64,000 nucleotides of DNA from Phymatolithon calcareum (lineage: Eukaryota; Rhodophyta; Florideophyceae; Hapalidiales), in NCBI GenBank assembly GCA_977006965.1, contig OZ345356.1, forward strand, positions 806,001 through 870,000, in the 5' to 3' direction. The position numbers and the translations under genes were made by a program. Below the pieces are notes generated by a model. The model was not told where the DNA came from. It made no database searches and worked only from the letters and a program-made list of their open reading frames with translations. This document shows, one piece after another, positions 50,871 to 61,976 of the stretch (position 1 is its first letter; every line of letters begins with the position of its first letter).

Positions 50871-51232
50871 GACAAAAGAAGAGTTTCGTACCTTTCGCGC
50901 GCTCTTCGTTGTAGAACCTCACCAAAGGTCCACGTGCTGTTCAAGAATGTATTCACACGCCTGTTAGTCGCGGTGATCCGTTATGACCGCTGCTTTCCCA
51001 AAACGGGGACCGGGCATGGAGCGACGCGTACACCGGCCACTTCTCTCCGCGCGCTCCCGAAGGAGCACTGAGCCGACCATAACTTGATGATATTCCTTCC
51101 GACTGCCTTCCGACTCAATGTCGTGCTCGGGTGTTATCGCATTTATACCATTCCGAATCTGGTCATCGGCGCTGGAGTATGAAGCGGCGCTCATCCAGAG
51201 CCAGTTCGACAGTCTCCGAATTGGCTATCTTG

Positions 51233-51649
51233 TTATGAGAAACAGGCGGCAGTGTGCGAGACGGAGCCACACGAGACCCGCTGTTTCTTGTCTTCTCGAC
51301 AGTGATTATCGCAGACCTCGAATTTGCAACAATCAACGTAAAGCGGACCAACGCTGTGCTCTACCAACGGCAATTTGCCATCAGACAGTCCAGCGATTAG
51401 TGTCTCCAAGAGCTTTTCATGGTGTGCAAACAAAGCAATGCAATCATCGTCACCGTCTTTTTCGAATCTGGTGCCCGTATTTAACTGGCAATCATAGATG
51501 CATGGCGAACAACAGCCACCCCTGAGCACATCCTCATCAGTATCCGAGCTCATAGACGACCAAATGTAGTCAATATCCTTCTGGTGCAAAGGGATACGTC
51601 GATGAGATACTTCAAAATTAGAGTTAGCCTTGCCGATTTCGTAATTCAA
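51233..51649 (-). CDS. Family-2 protein, copy 1 (unknown function)
   Basis: The ORF has 138 codons. From residue 6 it matches the ORF at 55598-56221: GKANSNFEVSHRRIPLHQKD, IDYIWSSMSSDTDED, then TGTRFEKDGDDDCIALFAHH and KLPLVEHSVGP. No known family is recognised; it is acidic, with scattered Cys. Its first codons come from different sequence than in copy 2: the region just upstream (51655-51725) resembles the sequence found downstream of copy 2. The gene has therefore been cut and rejoined, and the annotated start may be secondary. The last ~35 residues also differ from copy 2. Possibly a decayed paralogue. Confidence 0.5.
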   Translation of the reverse strand: MNYEIGKANSNFEVSHRRIPLHQKDIDYIWSSMSSDTDEDVLRGGCCSPCIYDCQLNTGTRFEKDGDDDCIALFAHHEKLLETLIAGLSDGKLPLVEHSVGPLYVDCCKFEVCDNHCREDKKQRVSCGSVSHTAACFS

Positions 51650-51873
51650 TGGATTTATTGAGAAGGCACCATGTGTCCAACTGGAGGAAAGTCGGCGCCT
51701 TTCTAGGCATATTCTATTAGCATTGAAAATTCAGCTTCCTTAATCGGAATTACATAGAATAACTTCAAAGGCTCTAGCCACATCACTCTCTTCTGCCGGG
51801 GTCCATGCAGGCTTCTTCAGGATTCTGTTGAGTGTTCCAACTGCCCATGATCCTTGACTGCCCATTTCTTCAA

Positions 51874-52768
51874 CCCTCCGTGATATTGGCGTCACAGCTA
51901 AAGGACTGACGAAACAAAAAAATGCATATCCATATATAAGACCTTGCTCCAATGTCGGTGGGAATACGCACTGCACCTAACGCCGTGGTCGCTGTCCATT
52001 CAAGCGCATGTGGACCAGGTAGAAGGACTGTTCTACTCCCTAATATTTGGCCATTTTGCTAACCAGAACAATGATCGAATGCGAACGCTTTGCAGAATCA
52101 CACCACCAGTGCTGAGGCGCAAGATATTAGGAGAACACTTTGCACTGCGACTCCTGCATGCAAAACGGAACATGTAGAGAAGAAAGAACTACGAGGGCAA
52201 AGACGAGGACTTAGCATAGGCACAGAGGGATATTCGATACCTCGAAGAGCACGAACTGTTGAACGTCCCAGCGAAGAGGGCTGTGGAAGGAAAGGCCACC
52301 CACAAGGATGAGAAACTGTGAATCTATTGGGCATGGAGCGAGGCGGAGAAGGCCGAAAAACGCAAAATCGCCGTAGATATGAGCGAGAATCCAAACCCCG
52401 TAGTCCAAATTAATTCGAGAAAACAAAGACGTTGGGCAGTGAAATGGTTTTTTGGCGGCTTCCCTCCGCGAAATCCCTCGGCATATATCGATAACTACGA
52501 CTAACTAGCAGTGATGCTGCTGGAAACCTTTCAACTCAACGTAACGCAACCACAGATGAATGATAGAGCAAAAGAGGAAGTGAAACAAGCGATGGACCAA
52601 TTAATGATGCTAGAAAGCGAGATGCAAGAGGAGATGATGGTGTGATGATGGAGGCGATATGCTGTCGTCTTCGCTGGAAGGGTTACAGCGCAATACGAAG
52701 CTGCTCTGATGTTGGCGTGTGCCGGCGTTGAGGGCTTCTAAAATAAAAACTTACAATTTCCCGCCCTC
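51874..52768 (+). mobile_element. 5'-truncated F5 LINE, 895 bp, TSD CCCATTTCTTCAA
   Basis: CCCATTTCTTCAA occurs at 51861-51873 and 52769-52781. The plus strand carries the post-RT region: CRWEYALHLTPWSLSIQAHV, RMRTLCRITPPVLRRKILGE, and after frame breaks KQRRWAVKWFFGGFPP-like sequence at about 52425-52470. It ends GGCTTCTAAAATAAAAACTT. It is diverged from the near full-length copy at 30345 and contains several stops. Confidence 0.93.
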
Positions 52769-52789
52769 CCCATTTCTTCAATTAACTAT

Positions 52790-53526
52790 GTTGGGTTTCT
52801 TGGAAAATGGCCTACAAACCACCTTGCGTAAAAATTCTGTATCTGCTTTCTTTCATCCTCACTGCTTGGTGCGGTATACTATTCTTGGCGAACGTGATTT
52901 TCCTGATGCAGTGGTCTTCTTGCTGTTCCCATACTCGCCGAAGGCCAGATCTATCTTGAATGTTAGTTGTCGCCTTCGATTCCCGTATACAGTCTAGGGT
53001 TTCGAGTTCTAGCTCTGCCCCTGTGTCTTCGGTCTCTTCCAAAATCCTGCTTAATCTTCGTCTTAGCTTTCGGAGTAGGTGATGTAGGCGAAACTTTCAT
53101 TGCTCTATTTGGCACAGTTTCATTAGTCTTCTCCAGTGCCGCGCTGCCACACTTCCCGAATGGAATCGTTGCGATGTCCGTCTGAATTTTTACTGCTGCT
53201 TTCGATACACCGATTGTGTCGCGTGTTATATACGCACCGTACTCATATACTGGCCTGATAAAAGCTTTGAAGAGCCTGATGCTCTTTTCGGTGCTATCCT
53301 CTTCTTGTCATGCCTAGGTTGCTCATGAGCCGTACTTTGGCGCTTGCGCTTTTGAATGGCTCCAGAAGCTTGTCGTAACGTATACCTTTCGCGTCAATTG
53401 TCGCCCCGAGATAGTCTGCAGAGCGTCGGATTTCAACTTCCTCGTCTGCAAGTGTGATGGGTTTTCCGATCCTTCGACGTTAGAGTATAACTGAACATTT
53501 TCGGGTTGACAACGTCATCCGATAGA
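52790..53526 (-). pseudogene. LINE remnant (endonuclease-RT linker and post-RT pieces)
   Basis: The insertion at 51874 splits a minus-strand remnant: GTLNRILKKPAWTP at 51800-51850 and, on the other side, IRESKATTNIQDRSGLRRV (52812-53042). At 53330-53460 reversed sequence encodes a GATIDAKGIRYDKLLEPFKS stretch, the region after the RT active site. The same region is seen at 58930-59080. This may be a sixth, older family. Confidence 0.5.
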
Positions 53527-54855
53527 CGGGGGATATGTGTTGATTTATTTTAAAAGCTCCCAAGGCCTCTCTTCAAGAGTAACAGGGCTGGTTTTTCAAG
53601 ATTTTCAAAGCTAACGTAGTTTGACTATTCAGTATATCCTTGATTCGTATTTCTCTCCCAACAAGTGCTCTAGTGAGTCGCTTACATTCATATTCAATTT
53701 CAGGACTAATCTTGGATGAAGATAGAATGCTTTGGAGCGCGGCCAGCTCAATCACGGCTCTGACACCAAAGTATGCACCAAGTACTGATTTTCTCCAAAG
53801 AGGTGCTCTGTTGAATATCAGCCGTAGGCATCGCAACCGTGTAGACCTTTCTCTTACGCGGAGAACCACCGGTAGATTGTTCGAATCAGTTGGTATCTCG
53901 AGCGATCTTCCCTCTTCTTCCTTTGCCCATAACTCAATTATTTCTTTTCGTCGCCCTTTCTTTGAGACTGAGCCCTCCTCCGCTTTATCGAGAGCTTGCT
54001 GCAGATCTCCATATTTCTTGAGGCACTCTATGTCCTTGGTTGCCTCCTTAATGTCTTCATCTCTCCCAGAATACTCGTCTGCTTCATCGAGGCGCTTCTT
54101 TGTCTCACTAGACTCGCAGAAAACCTTTCTGCTTGGTGTCTTCTCCTCATGGCTAGTGGTTCCAGTCGGCACAGAACTCGCATTCTACCATGGCGGTGCT
54201 GGGCATATGTCCCAAAAACATACTTGAAGAATAAACCTTCTGCAGATTCGATTGCTGATTGTTGTCATTGGCGTTACTTGGAGTACATACTCCCACTTTT
54301 GCAAATAAGCGACTTGAAGATTCTAATGCATGTCACAGGCTGAAAGCCTCGAACATTGACTCCAATATCCCGCAGTTTGTGTATGCACCCCACTGCATTT
54401 CGTACTCTTGATAACGCCATGTCTTCTGTTACGCCTTTTTGGATCATGCTTATCTCCAGATATGAAAGCCTCCATGCTTGATGAAGAACTCGACCAGCAA
54501 TGTGGAAGGTGTGTTTCGGAAGTCCCTTGTATTTAAGGATCTCACTCTTTCCTGGCTTTGTGTTCCAGCTCATACCATTTTCCTTCGCCCAGGTCGTCGT
54601 TATATCAAGCAGCTTCTGCATTCCTTCTCCATCCTTAGATTGCAGCTGAACATCGTCAGCGAACAGTTACGCTGGATTATCAGAGATGTCGCTGGGGACC
54701 TTGGAGACCGCTTCCGCGAATGTGTCCATGAAGATATTGTACAGGCACGGGCTCAGTGGGGACTCTTGAGGTATTCCTCGATCGATAATGCACCATGTTC
54801 TTGTATCATCGCCTGTAGTCCCAAAGTAGGCACCCAACACTCTCCAAAGCGACAT
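53527..54855 (-). pseudogene. F3 LINE, RT end and C-terminus, rearranged
   Basis: The tail GTGTTGATTTATTTTAAAAG lies at the left. Coding pieces on the minus strand: 54172-53573 (RDEDIKEATKDIECLKKYGD, RSTRLRCLRLIFNRAPLWRK), 54621-54274 (KLLDITTTWAKENGMSWN, LSRVRNAVGCIHKLRD) and 54855-54667 (TWCIIDRGIPQESPLSPCL, YNIFMDTFAEAVSK). The last starts with MSLWRVLGAYFGTT, a C-terminal motif placed before the RT, so the 5' end is a rearranged junction. Frameshifts separate the parts. Confidence 0.88.
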
Positions 54856-54869
54856 TCACATGATACTGT

Positions 54870-55597
54870 AAGCAAGTGCTTCCGTCATGAAGCATCGAAG
54901 ATAGCTCCATTCACATCTCCGCCGCGTCCCCAATTTTACGTCCAAACATTCTCAACAGTAACCACTAGGTCGTCAACTTGCCACTTTCACCATATTTCCT
55001 TGAAATATTCACAGCACGGGGCTCAAATATAGGCTTGATTCCGTTGTAATCATCAGAACAATTTCAATCGCCCTTCCCGCATGGACAACTCACGGCATAG
55101 TTCGCATCGTTTGTGGAACTGCAAACGTAAAAATGTTCCACGTAGAGCCAAAAGTGGCTTTTACTCATTATGAATCAATCCATGCGAGTTTGCGTACGAG
55201 AGCAGAATCAAAAATGAGGGTGACGACGGATGGAAATATCTGCTTGAATACAATAAAGAGCGCTTCTAGACTCTCGTAGCCAGACTGCTTGGTGAAAGAT
55301 TAGCTCTCCAATCGCACACACCTCCTCCTCCCCATTCTCCTTATGGCTTTTCGATCCAATTCTTAAGGCACTCGATTGTTGCAATTTCCTTCACAAATTT
55401 CACAGGTTAACATGCAAAGCTATCCAACATGAAAAGTAAGTAGATCGACGACGATTTGCAAAGCGGATTTATTGAGAACGTATGATGTAGCCCAGCTTGA
55501 GGAAAATCGGTACCTTTCTATCTTATCTACTATATCCTGGACTTGTGTTTCTTTACTTATTTCTTCACAATGGATCACAAAGTGCGAAGCAGTCATA
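54870..55597. other. Spacer with further family-2 repeat traces
   Basis: 55005-55090 (CACGGGGCTCAAATATAGGC) resembles 50755-50790, and 55405-55540 (GCTATCCAACATGAAAAGTA, ATTTATTGAGAACGTATGAT) resembles 50515-50590 and 51650-51720. These are non-coding parts of the family-2 unit. No independent gene. Confidence 0.5.
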
Positions 55598-56221
55598 TCA
55601 TTCGACACGTCCAAAATTTTTACTCCTGAGCGTTCTCAATCGCGGGCAACAAGGTCTTGAACTATGTTCTCTGATTCGGTACGAAAATTTCGTTGCCGCT
55701 TTCAGCATACTCGTTGGACGTTGCACAGGTATGTTGTACTCTCCCGAACAGTCCCCCTTCCCGCCACAACACTTGGTCGCATTATTCCCATCAACGCAAA
55801 ACGGACCAACGTTGCGCTCTACCAACGGCAATTTGTCATCAAACAGTTCAGCGATTAGTGCCTCCAAGCGCTCTTCATGGTGTGCAAACATATCTTTGCA
55901 ACCGTCGTCACCCTCTTTTTCGACTCTGGTGCCCGTATGCACACTGGCACTCATGACAGCCACCTCTGAGCGCGTAACCTTCCGGAACGATTCATCCTCA
56001 TCAGTATCCGAGCTCGTGGACGACCAAATGTAGTCAATACCCTTCCAGTGCAAAGGGATACGTCGATAAGATGCCTCGCAACTAGAGTTAGCCTTGCCCA
56101 CAACACAGTCGTTGCCATTACAGAGGGCAGATTTCGATAGGAGAGCCATTTTCTTTCTTTCCTTTGTTCCGTTCTGTATAGTCTTGGTGTGTCTTTCTTC
56201 TTTCTTTCCCGCTTCGAACAT
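55598..56221 (-). CDS. Family-2 protein, copy 2 (unknown function)
   Basis: The ORF is 207 codons and the most complete family-2 copy. It begins MFEAGKKEERHTKTIQNGTK, but an internal Met (MALLSKSALCNGNDC, residue 25) may be the true start because the similarity to copy 1 begins just after it. The shared core reads GKANSSCEASYRRIPLHWKG, IDYIWSSTSSDTDEDES, TGTRVEKEGDDGCKDMFAHH and LVERNVGPFCVDGNN. Ten or so Cys, an acidic middle and no hydrophobic segment suggest a soluble protein. A poorly conserved basic tail follows (RPCCPRLRTLRSKN). No known domain is recognised. The presence of several partial copies in 6 kb suggests a locally duplicated gene or a gene carried by a repeat. Confidence 0.5.
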   Translation of the reverse strand: MFEAGKKEERHTKTIQNGTKERKKMALLSKSALCNGNDCVVGKANSSCEASYRRIPLHWKGIDYIWSSTSSDTDEDESFRKVTRSEVAVMSASVHTGTRVEKEGDDGCKDMFAHHEERLEALIAELFDDKLPLVERNVGPFCVDGNNATKCCGGKGDCSGEYNIPVQRPTSMLKAATKFSYRIREHSSRPCCPRLRTLRSKNFGRVE

Positions 56222-56489
56222 CGTCAGATCAGCAACTGTCGAGATTTATACACTTTGTATGCCCCGTTTGGGTTCCAGAATGTGTCCTTATTCAGTTGCA
56301 TTTCATGTCCATTCCCAGAGTCCCTTCCCGCCAAACCACACCAAAAACAAAGATGCCTTGGTAGACATTGAATAAATGTGTTTACTTTTCCCGGCTACGA
56401 AACTAGATGCAATACTTTATCAGGATATTCCCACGAAACCGTTCCCATTTCGTGTCCTACCTGTCTGATCATCGAGTACTCCGTGTTAT

Positions 56490-56770
56490 TGACTCAAGTC
56501 CTAAAATGAGATATCTTGATTTTTTGGTCCAGCTCTCGCTTCGCCAGGAAGATCGTTTAATTCGGAAAACCAATGTACTGAAGGACCTCACACTTTCCTT
56601 CTTTTGGTTCCATTTCATACCGTTTTCACATGCTCATCTCGTGTCCAAGCCATGTCGCTTACACGTGTGCATTCCTCGTCCATTCTTGGCGTCAAGCAGA
56701 TCGCCGCAAACATATAGCCGAATTGCTTGCAGTTCTACAGTAAGACATTTCTTGACGGTGGCTAAAGAAA
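56490..56770 (-). pseudogene. LINE RT remnant
   Basis: The reversed sequence encodes pieces resembling the segment after the FADD box (WNGTKRRKV near 56600-56640, following a TRDEHVKTV stretch). Several frameshifts are present and the family is unclear. No ends were found. Confidence 0.4.
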
Positions 56771-56799
56771 TCTATTCAAAATACAAAGCTGTATAATAT

Positions 56800-57918
56800 C
56801 TTCTCTAATACTTTGACGATAACGTATTTGTGGGAGTTTCAAGTTTCACTGCATAGCATATATTTCCTGTCCTGCCATATGTCTTCTCTGTTTCTTTGTC
56901 TAGAAAGCATGAGCCATTTTCGATAGCGCTCAAGAGCGCCAGAAGTGTGGGTGAACACGCTGCCACGTTGTGCTGCAGTCACTACGCAGAAATGTTCTGC
57001 GAACACAACCTGTACCTGAGTCCTGTCATATTGATAGAAATGTTGTGGTACGCATGAAAACACATTGATTGACGTGCCTTCGAAGCGCTGCTAACCTCAC
57101 TTGATGGAAATACAGAATACAATACAATACAAATGATAATACAGTCTGATATGTTGCTGAAGATCAAACTCTCTCTTTCTATTTCGTTGCGCTCACTCGT
57201 AGGTGTATGAAAGAAATGTACTCTTTGTAAAAGGGTGATGGAATATATGTTGTAAGATTAGGAATGTCGTGTACCAAGGACGGAAAGGTAGACGCTCTGC
57301 TATACTGCTTTCGTGATACTCGTTTCTGCACACACTTAAGCTTATGCTTTGCTATTCTGGAATTTCTGTGAGTAGCATCATCCGGCAAACTCAAACGAAG
57401 AGCTCGACACGCGAGACCCCAGTTTGTAGATTTCACATCCAGTTACGCATGCACTTATGCATTATCGAATTCTATCTCATATTCCACTCTCTAAATCGCT
57501 TTGTCACTGCAATATTGTCCTGGAAGCTCTAGCTGACTCAGTTACACTGAAGCATTGCATCTGGATTCAAGGTGCTTGCGTAACAATTTCAATTCCTTTT
57601 CCGGATTTCCCGCGCATAGCAATAACGATTTTCGTGTCTTGGAGCTGTTTTCGGGTGTTCATCGAGCCCTTATTAGGAGACTTCTACTAATCAAGTCCGC
57701 TACTCTTTGCCCGAACGAAATCACGATCAGCGTCACTGTTTCGAAGAACGAACAGAGCTTAATAAAGCGCAATACTGAAGGTGAACCTTTTGCTCGCCGA
57801 CCTCGCACGCCTCCTCCTCCACATTCTTCTTACGGCTCTTGAAATCCAATACGTGAACTAATCGATTCTCACATCTTTCTTCACGATTTTCACATGCTTC
57901 CATTCTGCGGTATCTAAG
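56800..57918. other. No gene recognised
   Basis: Short ORFs only. A minor AATAC microsatellite lies at about 57113-57132. 57755-57840 (CGCACGCCTCCTCCTCC) recalls 55310-55345 (CACACCTCCTCCTCCCCATT), a weak shared repeat. Confidence 0.35.
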
Positions 57919-58551
57919 ATGGAGCATATGTCCGCGATCGACAACGATGGATTTGTCTTGGTTCAGTACAACCGACGCCGCCATTCTAAACAGGGCAAAT
58001 TCACAAACAGAGCTTCCAACAAGAGGGCATCCCCATCCAGAGTTTCAGCCAAAACTGGTAGCAAGCAGAAACCAGTTACTGCTGCAGCGGAAATTGCGGT
58101 CGCAGAAGGTCATGGTGAAAAACGTATTGTTTCGGCAAAAAAGACTGCTCTCCCAGGCGACGACAAAGCGACTGAGAGGGCACAAGGCATTGTAGAAGAG
58201 AAACGATGCAACAATGGAAACAACGATGTACACGCGAACGCACGCGATAAGAATGAAGCGAGCATCTCCTTGCCAGGCAGTGTGATCTCCAAGAAAGATG
58301 ACATTGCTCTTCCTGTCCCCTGCCATCGTTCTCGTCATCACCCGAGCAGCGCGACACGGACACAATCCGAGGAGCAAACGCCGTCGCCGACCTGCATTAT
58401 GTCGAGAAAGAGCAGAATCGTCCTTCCCGATGACCGCGGGCGGTCGCAAAATAATTCGAACAACGGGGGTTCCCAAAATCCGAACACATCCACGAGGCGA
58501 CTTCAGATTCGCATGGCAACGACAACCCTGTTGCTGATATTGTCGACTTGA
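57919..58551 (+). CDS. Low-complexity basic protein, unknown
   Basis: A 210-residue ORF starting MEHMSAIDNDGFVLVQYNRR, followed by Lys/Ser/Ala/Asn-rich low-complexity sequence with repeated ISLPGSVISKKDDIALP-like and TCIMSRKSRIVLPDD segments. A second frame (from about 58548 to 58922) continues as SPESLKPDMLCTAVPPPFSL and PSVSPWLQWDAKKQ, so one frameshift may separate two halves of a longer protein. The DxDGF...RRR start is reminiscent of N-termini of some retroelement ORFs, but no domain can be named. It could be a host gene or a TE ORF1; I cannot decide. Confidence 0.4.
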   Translation: MEHMSAIDNDGFVLVQYNRRRHSKQGKFTNRASNKRASPSRVSAKTGSKQKPVTAAAEIAVAEGHGEKRIVSAKKTALPGDDKATERAQGIVEEKRCNNGNNDVHANARDKNEASISLPGSVISKKDDIALPVPCHRSRHHPSSATRTQSEEQTPSPTCIMSRKSRIVLPDDRGRSQNNSNNGGSQNPNTSTRRLQIRMATTTLLLILST

Positions 58552-58929
58552 AAACAAATAGTCTGAGCCGTGAAAAGAGTCCCGAGTCACTGAAACCTGA
58601 CATGCTCTGCACAGCTGTACCTCCACCGTTCTCGCTGGCCAACCCATCCGTGTCGCCGTGGTTGCAATGGGACGCGAAGAAGCAGACTCATCACATGGTT
58701 CTCGGAGCAAATATGATTCATGTTACACAAGTCCACACGGTGGAGTACGGATACCATGCCAAGCTGTTTTACGAACATTTTCTAAGCCCTCTCGGACCCA
58801 TCATTGTGACTTGTATTAATGTGTTCTTGCCTGGTGGGCTTGTGAACATAGGTTACTGTCGTTCAGTGCTTGTGTATCCGTGCGTACGCGTGGAGTTGGA
58901 CGGTCAAGACCAGTCTGCTTGACGAGTCG

Positions 58930-59110
58930 GCGCTCTTGAAACGCTCCAAGAGTCGGTCGTAACGAATTCCGTTCTAGTCAATTATCGTACCGAGATAATA
59001 TCGTACCGAAATATCTGCAGTGCGTCTTATTTGAACTTCCTTGTTGGCCAGAAGAAACGGTTCTCCATTCCTTCGGCTTGGGAGTATGACGGAGCACTTT
59101 CGGATTGACT
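58930..59110 (-). pseudogene. LINE remnant, post-RT-core segment
   Basis: GGTCGTAACGAATTCCGTTC, GATAATATCGTACC and GTGCGTCTTATTTGAACTTC resemble 53375-53460. Both encode, in reverse, a segment following the RT active site. Short, with no ends. Confidence 0.5.
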
Positions 59111-59179
59111 AAGTAATTCGACAGACCTGCGCTCATTCGGAGAATTCATTGAGCATTTCCTGGAGCCTGTCTTCATTCT

Positions 59180-59948
59180 TAGCCAACAGACCCCAGAAGA
59201 TGAGGATTCCGTGTTGTACACCGTGCCTGTACAATACCTTCATGGACAAGATTGCCATTGCTCTAAACTCCATTCCGGAGAATGTAACAAACGAGCCATG
59301 CAAAATGTTCGCAGACAACAAGAAACTGTCCGCAATATCAGTGGAAGGCCTTCAAAATATCCTGGATCCGGCCTCGGAGCGGGCGCAGAGAAATAGTATG
59401 GAGCGAAGCACTGTGAAGAGCATAATTCTTTGGACCAAGGACACGGCAGGTCATAGCTTCCGTCTCGTCTATATACTCTCTACGAGCTAAAGCACCTCGG
59501 AGTAACACTAACGGAACAGGGAGTTTTCACATAACAAACTGGCAGAAAGGGTCAAGAAATCCAAAAATGTGCTAGGATATCTCCGACGGCGGGATATATG
59601 TTGATTTATTTTAAAAGCCCACAAAGCCTCAATTTGAGTAACAGGGCAGCTTCTCGCTGTTTTCCATACTCATCTCTCTACTATCCTACTAATATCTCCT
59701 TAATCCGAATTTCTCTCCCTGTGAGAGCCCGAGTAAGTCTTTTGCATTCTGGCTGGGCGTGTTTACTCATGGTGTCCACCCCTCGAGGGCGATTGGGTTC
59801 TACAAATCTCTTGCGCAGTCAAGATGGGAATATACTCTACATCTCACATCTTGGACCACGAAGGTGTCCTCAGAAGCCAGGAAGGTTTAATCTAAGTTCT
59901 TCGGGCATATCCTTGGGAAACAGGAAAAAGAATCTTGGACAGTTGTGT
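59180..59948 (+). pseudogene. F4-like LINE, RT fragment on the plus strand, split
   Basis: The plus frame 59149-59490 encodes PCLYNTFMDKIAIALNS and CKMFADNKKLSAISVEG; the active-site Asp-Asp is replaced by Asp-Asn. Continuing fragments give KSKNVLGYLRR-type sequence at 59550-59590 and GVFTHGVHPSRAIGF-type sequence after 59751, matching the F4 protein at 42073-42669. An F3 tail lies between and the Copia LTR cuts the 3' side at 59948. Confidence 0.75.
59591..59750 (-). mobile_element. 5'-truncated F3 LINE tail
   Basis: It begins GGGATATATGTTGATTTATT and runs through AACAGGGCAGCTTCTCGCTG to CTTTTGCATTCT. GGC on both sides (59588-59590 and 59751-59753) is the only duplication seen, much shorter than other LINE TSDs here. 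The F4 reading continues across it. Confidence 0.8.
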
Positions 59949-60230
59949 TGTTGGACGTTATGGGAAGGTTGATTGAGATGGTTGAGAGTTGGTCCTTGGT
60001 TTCTTACCTAGGCCGACCTCAAATCTTGGTTATATAGACCTGAGATCCGGTCCGAATTTGATCAAATGTGCTATCATAGCACTTTGACGATCGTCAACTT
60101 AATTTATTGTAATTACCCTAGTAATTCCCTATCATAATCTTGTCATATCGTCTGACACGTATACACGTTTGCAGAGATCAGATATTGAAGTGTGATGCGA
60201 TTAGAGCTCCAAGCAATCACACTTCCAACA
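59949..60230 (-). repeat. Copia 3' LTR, 282 bp
   Basis: The plus strand starts TGTTGGACG and ends CTTCCAACA, inverted ends TGTTGGA/TCCAACA. Directly inside, the minus strand reads CGATCAAGGGGGAG, a polypurine tract. The 5' LTR lies beyond the right edge. The flanking 5 bp on the left are TGTGT. Confidence 0.85.
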
Positions 60231-61828
60231 CTCCCCCTTGATCGAGGGACACTAAGCATCTCGCTTGCATACTCCCATGTCTTGTGCGAACCTGACAGTA
60301 TTGAACGATCGAGCAGCTTGGTTAACGTATCGGCGACCATAGAATCGGTGGAGCAGTATTTGATGTCCAGTTGTCCGGTTGCCACAACATCACGAACATT
60401 GTGATATTGTATATCGATGTGTTTGTTGTGCTCAGTAATGGCTGCGTTCTTCCTGGTCGCAATCGCGCTCTGACTCTCTGTGTATAAAGTCATTTTCGTC
60501 GGCTTGTAGAGTCCATGTATATCGGCGATGTGTCTTGATAGCCATACAGCTTCCTTGGCAGCAGCACACGAAGCAATTTATTCCGCTTCGCACGTGGAAG
60601 TAGCCACAATTGTCTGCTCTCTCGACTTCCAGCTTATTGCTCCTCCTGCGAGTAAGAGCACATATCCGCTTGTAGACCGCCGAGTCTCAAGACATCTTAC
60701 CTAATCGGCATCTGTGTAGCCCAATGGGCTGTCTGTTCCAAATAGAATCCCATAGACTCGCGTACCCGCAATGTATCGAAGAGCACGCTTCACAGCCATC
60801 CAATGTCCTTTCAGAAGTTTTTCACAGAACGAGGACAGCTTGCCCACCGCGACCGAGATGTCTGGACGAGTACCGACCACTAGGTACATGAGACTTCAAA
60901 TGGCCGGACGGTACTGAACCTCGTCATCGACGGACTGCGTGATGTCGAATTCCTCGATACCGGTTTTCTTGGTGCTGGATTCCATTGGGGCAAGCAATGG
61001 TTCTGCGTTTTCCAAGTTCCAAGACTGACTGAGCATACGCCGACTGCGAGAGATGAAGTGACCATTTGTCAGATCTCGGCGGATTTCAAGTCTAAGATAT
61101 ACACTTGCTTTACCGAGGTCTTTCATCTCGAATTGCTTGTTGAGCTCCCCCTTGATCGACAAGATGGCAGAAGTGTCGTTACCGGCAATCATGAAGTCAT
61201 CAGCGTACAAGGCGATGATCATGATGCTGACAGACTTGTGGCGCACATACAGACATGGATCATTGGGACTGCTGGAGAATCCAAGTTCGGCGATAAGGAA
61301 CTTGTCGATTTCGCATGCCATTGTCGCGCTGCTTGCTTGAGTCCCTAGAGTGCCTTCAAAAGATTTCAAACAAGATTTGGAAGCTTTGGATCTCGAAATC
61401 AAGTCGGTACCTCCATGTACATGTCATCTTCAAGGTCTCCATGCAAGAAAGCCGTCACAGCGTCCAGTTGGAATAGCTACAAGTCATGAACAGCAACCGT
61501 TGCAAGTAGGATACGGATCGAGGTGAACTTTTCGACTGGGGCATATGTCTCACCGAAGTCCACTCCATGCACCTGTCGGAATCCTTTCGCAAGGATTCGG
61601 ACTTTTGGGCGTGTATCCTTGAGCTTGAAGACGTCCTTGCACGGAAGGATGTTCATGACAGATTTGCGAGGCACGAGCTTCCAAGTTTTTTTTGCGGATG
61701 AGTGACGAGTGTTCCTTCTCAATAGCGGGAGACCAGAAGTCTACATTGTCAGTTGAAGTCGCTTCCTTGAAAGTCTGCGGCACTTGATGAGAAGACATTT
61801 TTCTTTCGGGTGCAAGGTTGGAAAGCAA
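60231..61828 (-). pseudogene. Copia reverse transcriptase and RNase H, frame-broken
   Basis: RT fragments: 61828-61550 and 61722-61477 (VHGVDFGETYAPVEKFTSIR, with the following ATVAVHDL) and 61402-60896 with MIIALYADDFMIAGND, the YADD catalytic box, then FEMKDLGKASVYLRLEIRR. 60889-60701 has YLVVGTRPDISVAVGKLSSF. RNase H: 60493-60143 with MTLYTESQSAIATRKNAAIT, EHNKHIDIQYHNVRD and YCSTDSMVADTLTKLLDRSI. Several single-base shifts; the stop pattern rules out a full polyprotein. Confidence 0.9.
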
Positions 61829-61976
61829 GCATTGCGGTATGCGAGCGAACTCAAAAGTCAGTGGGTGGTTTTGAGACCCGATCTGACCTACGCAGAATGG
61901 GTTTGGCGATCATTGGAGTATTTTCGCGCAAACTTGGTGAAGATATGGGCTGTTCTTCACTGTCTGCTTCCTGTCC

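Noticed and set aside
58045-58710. 221-codon minus-strand ORF
   Set aside because: Antisense to the low-complexity plus-strand ORF; its composition is explained by that ORF, and no motif was found.
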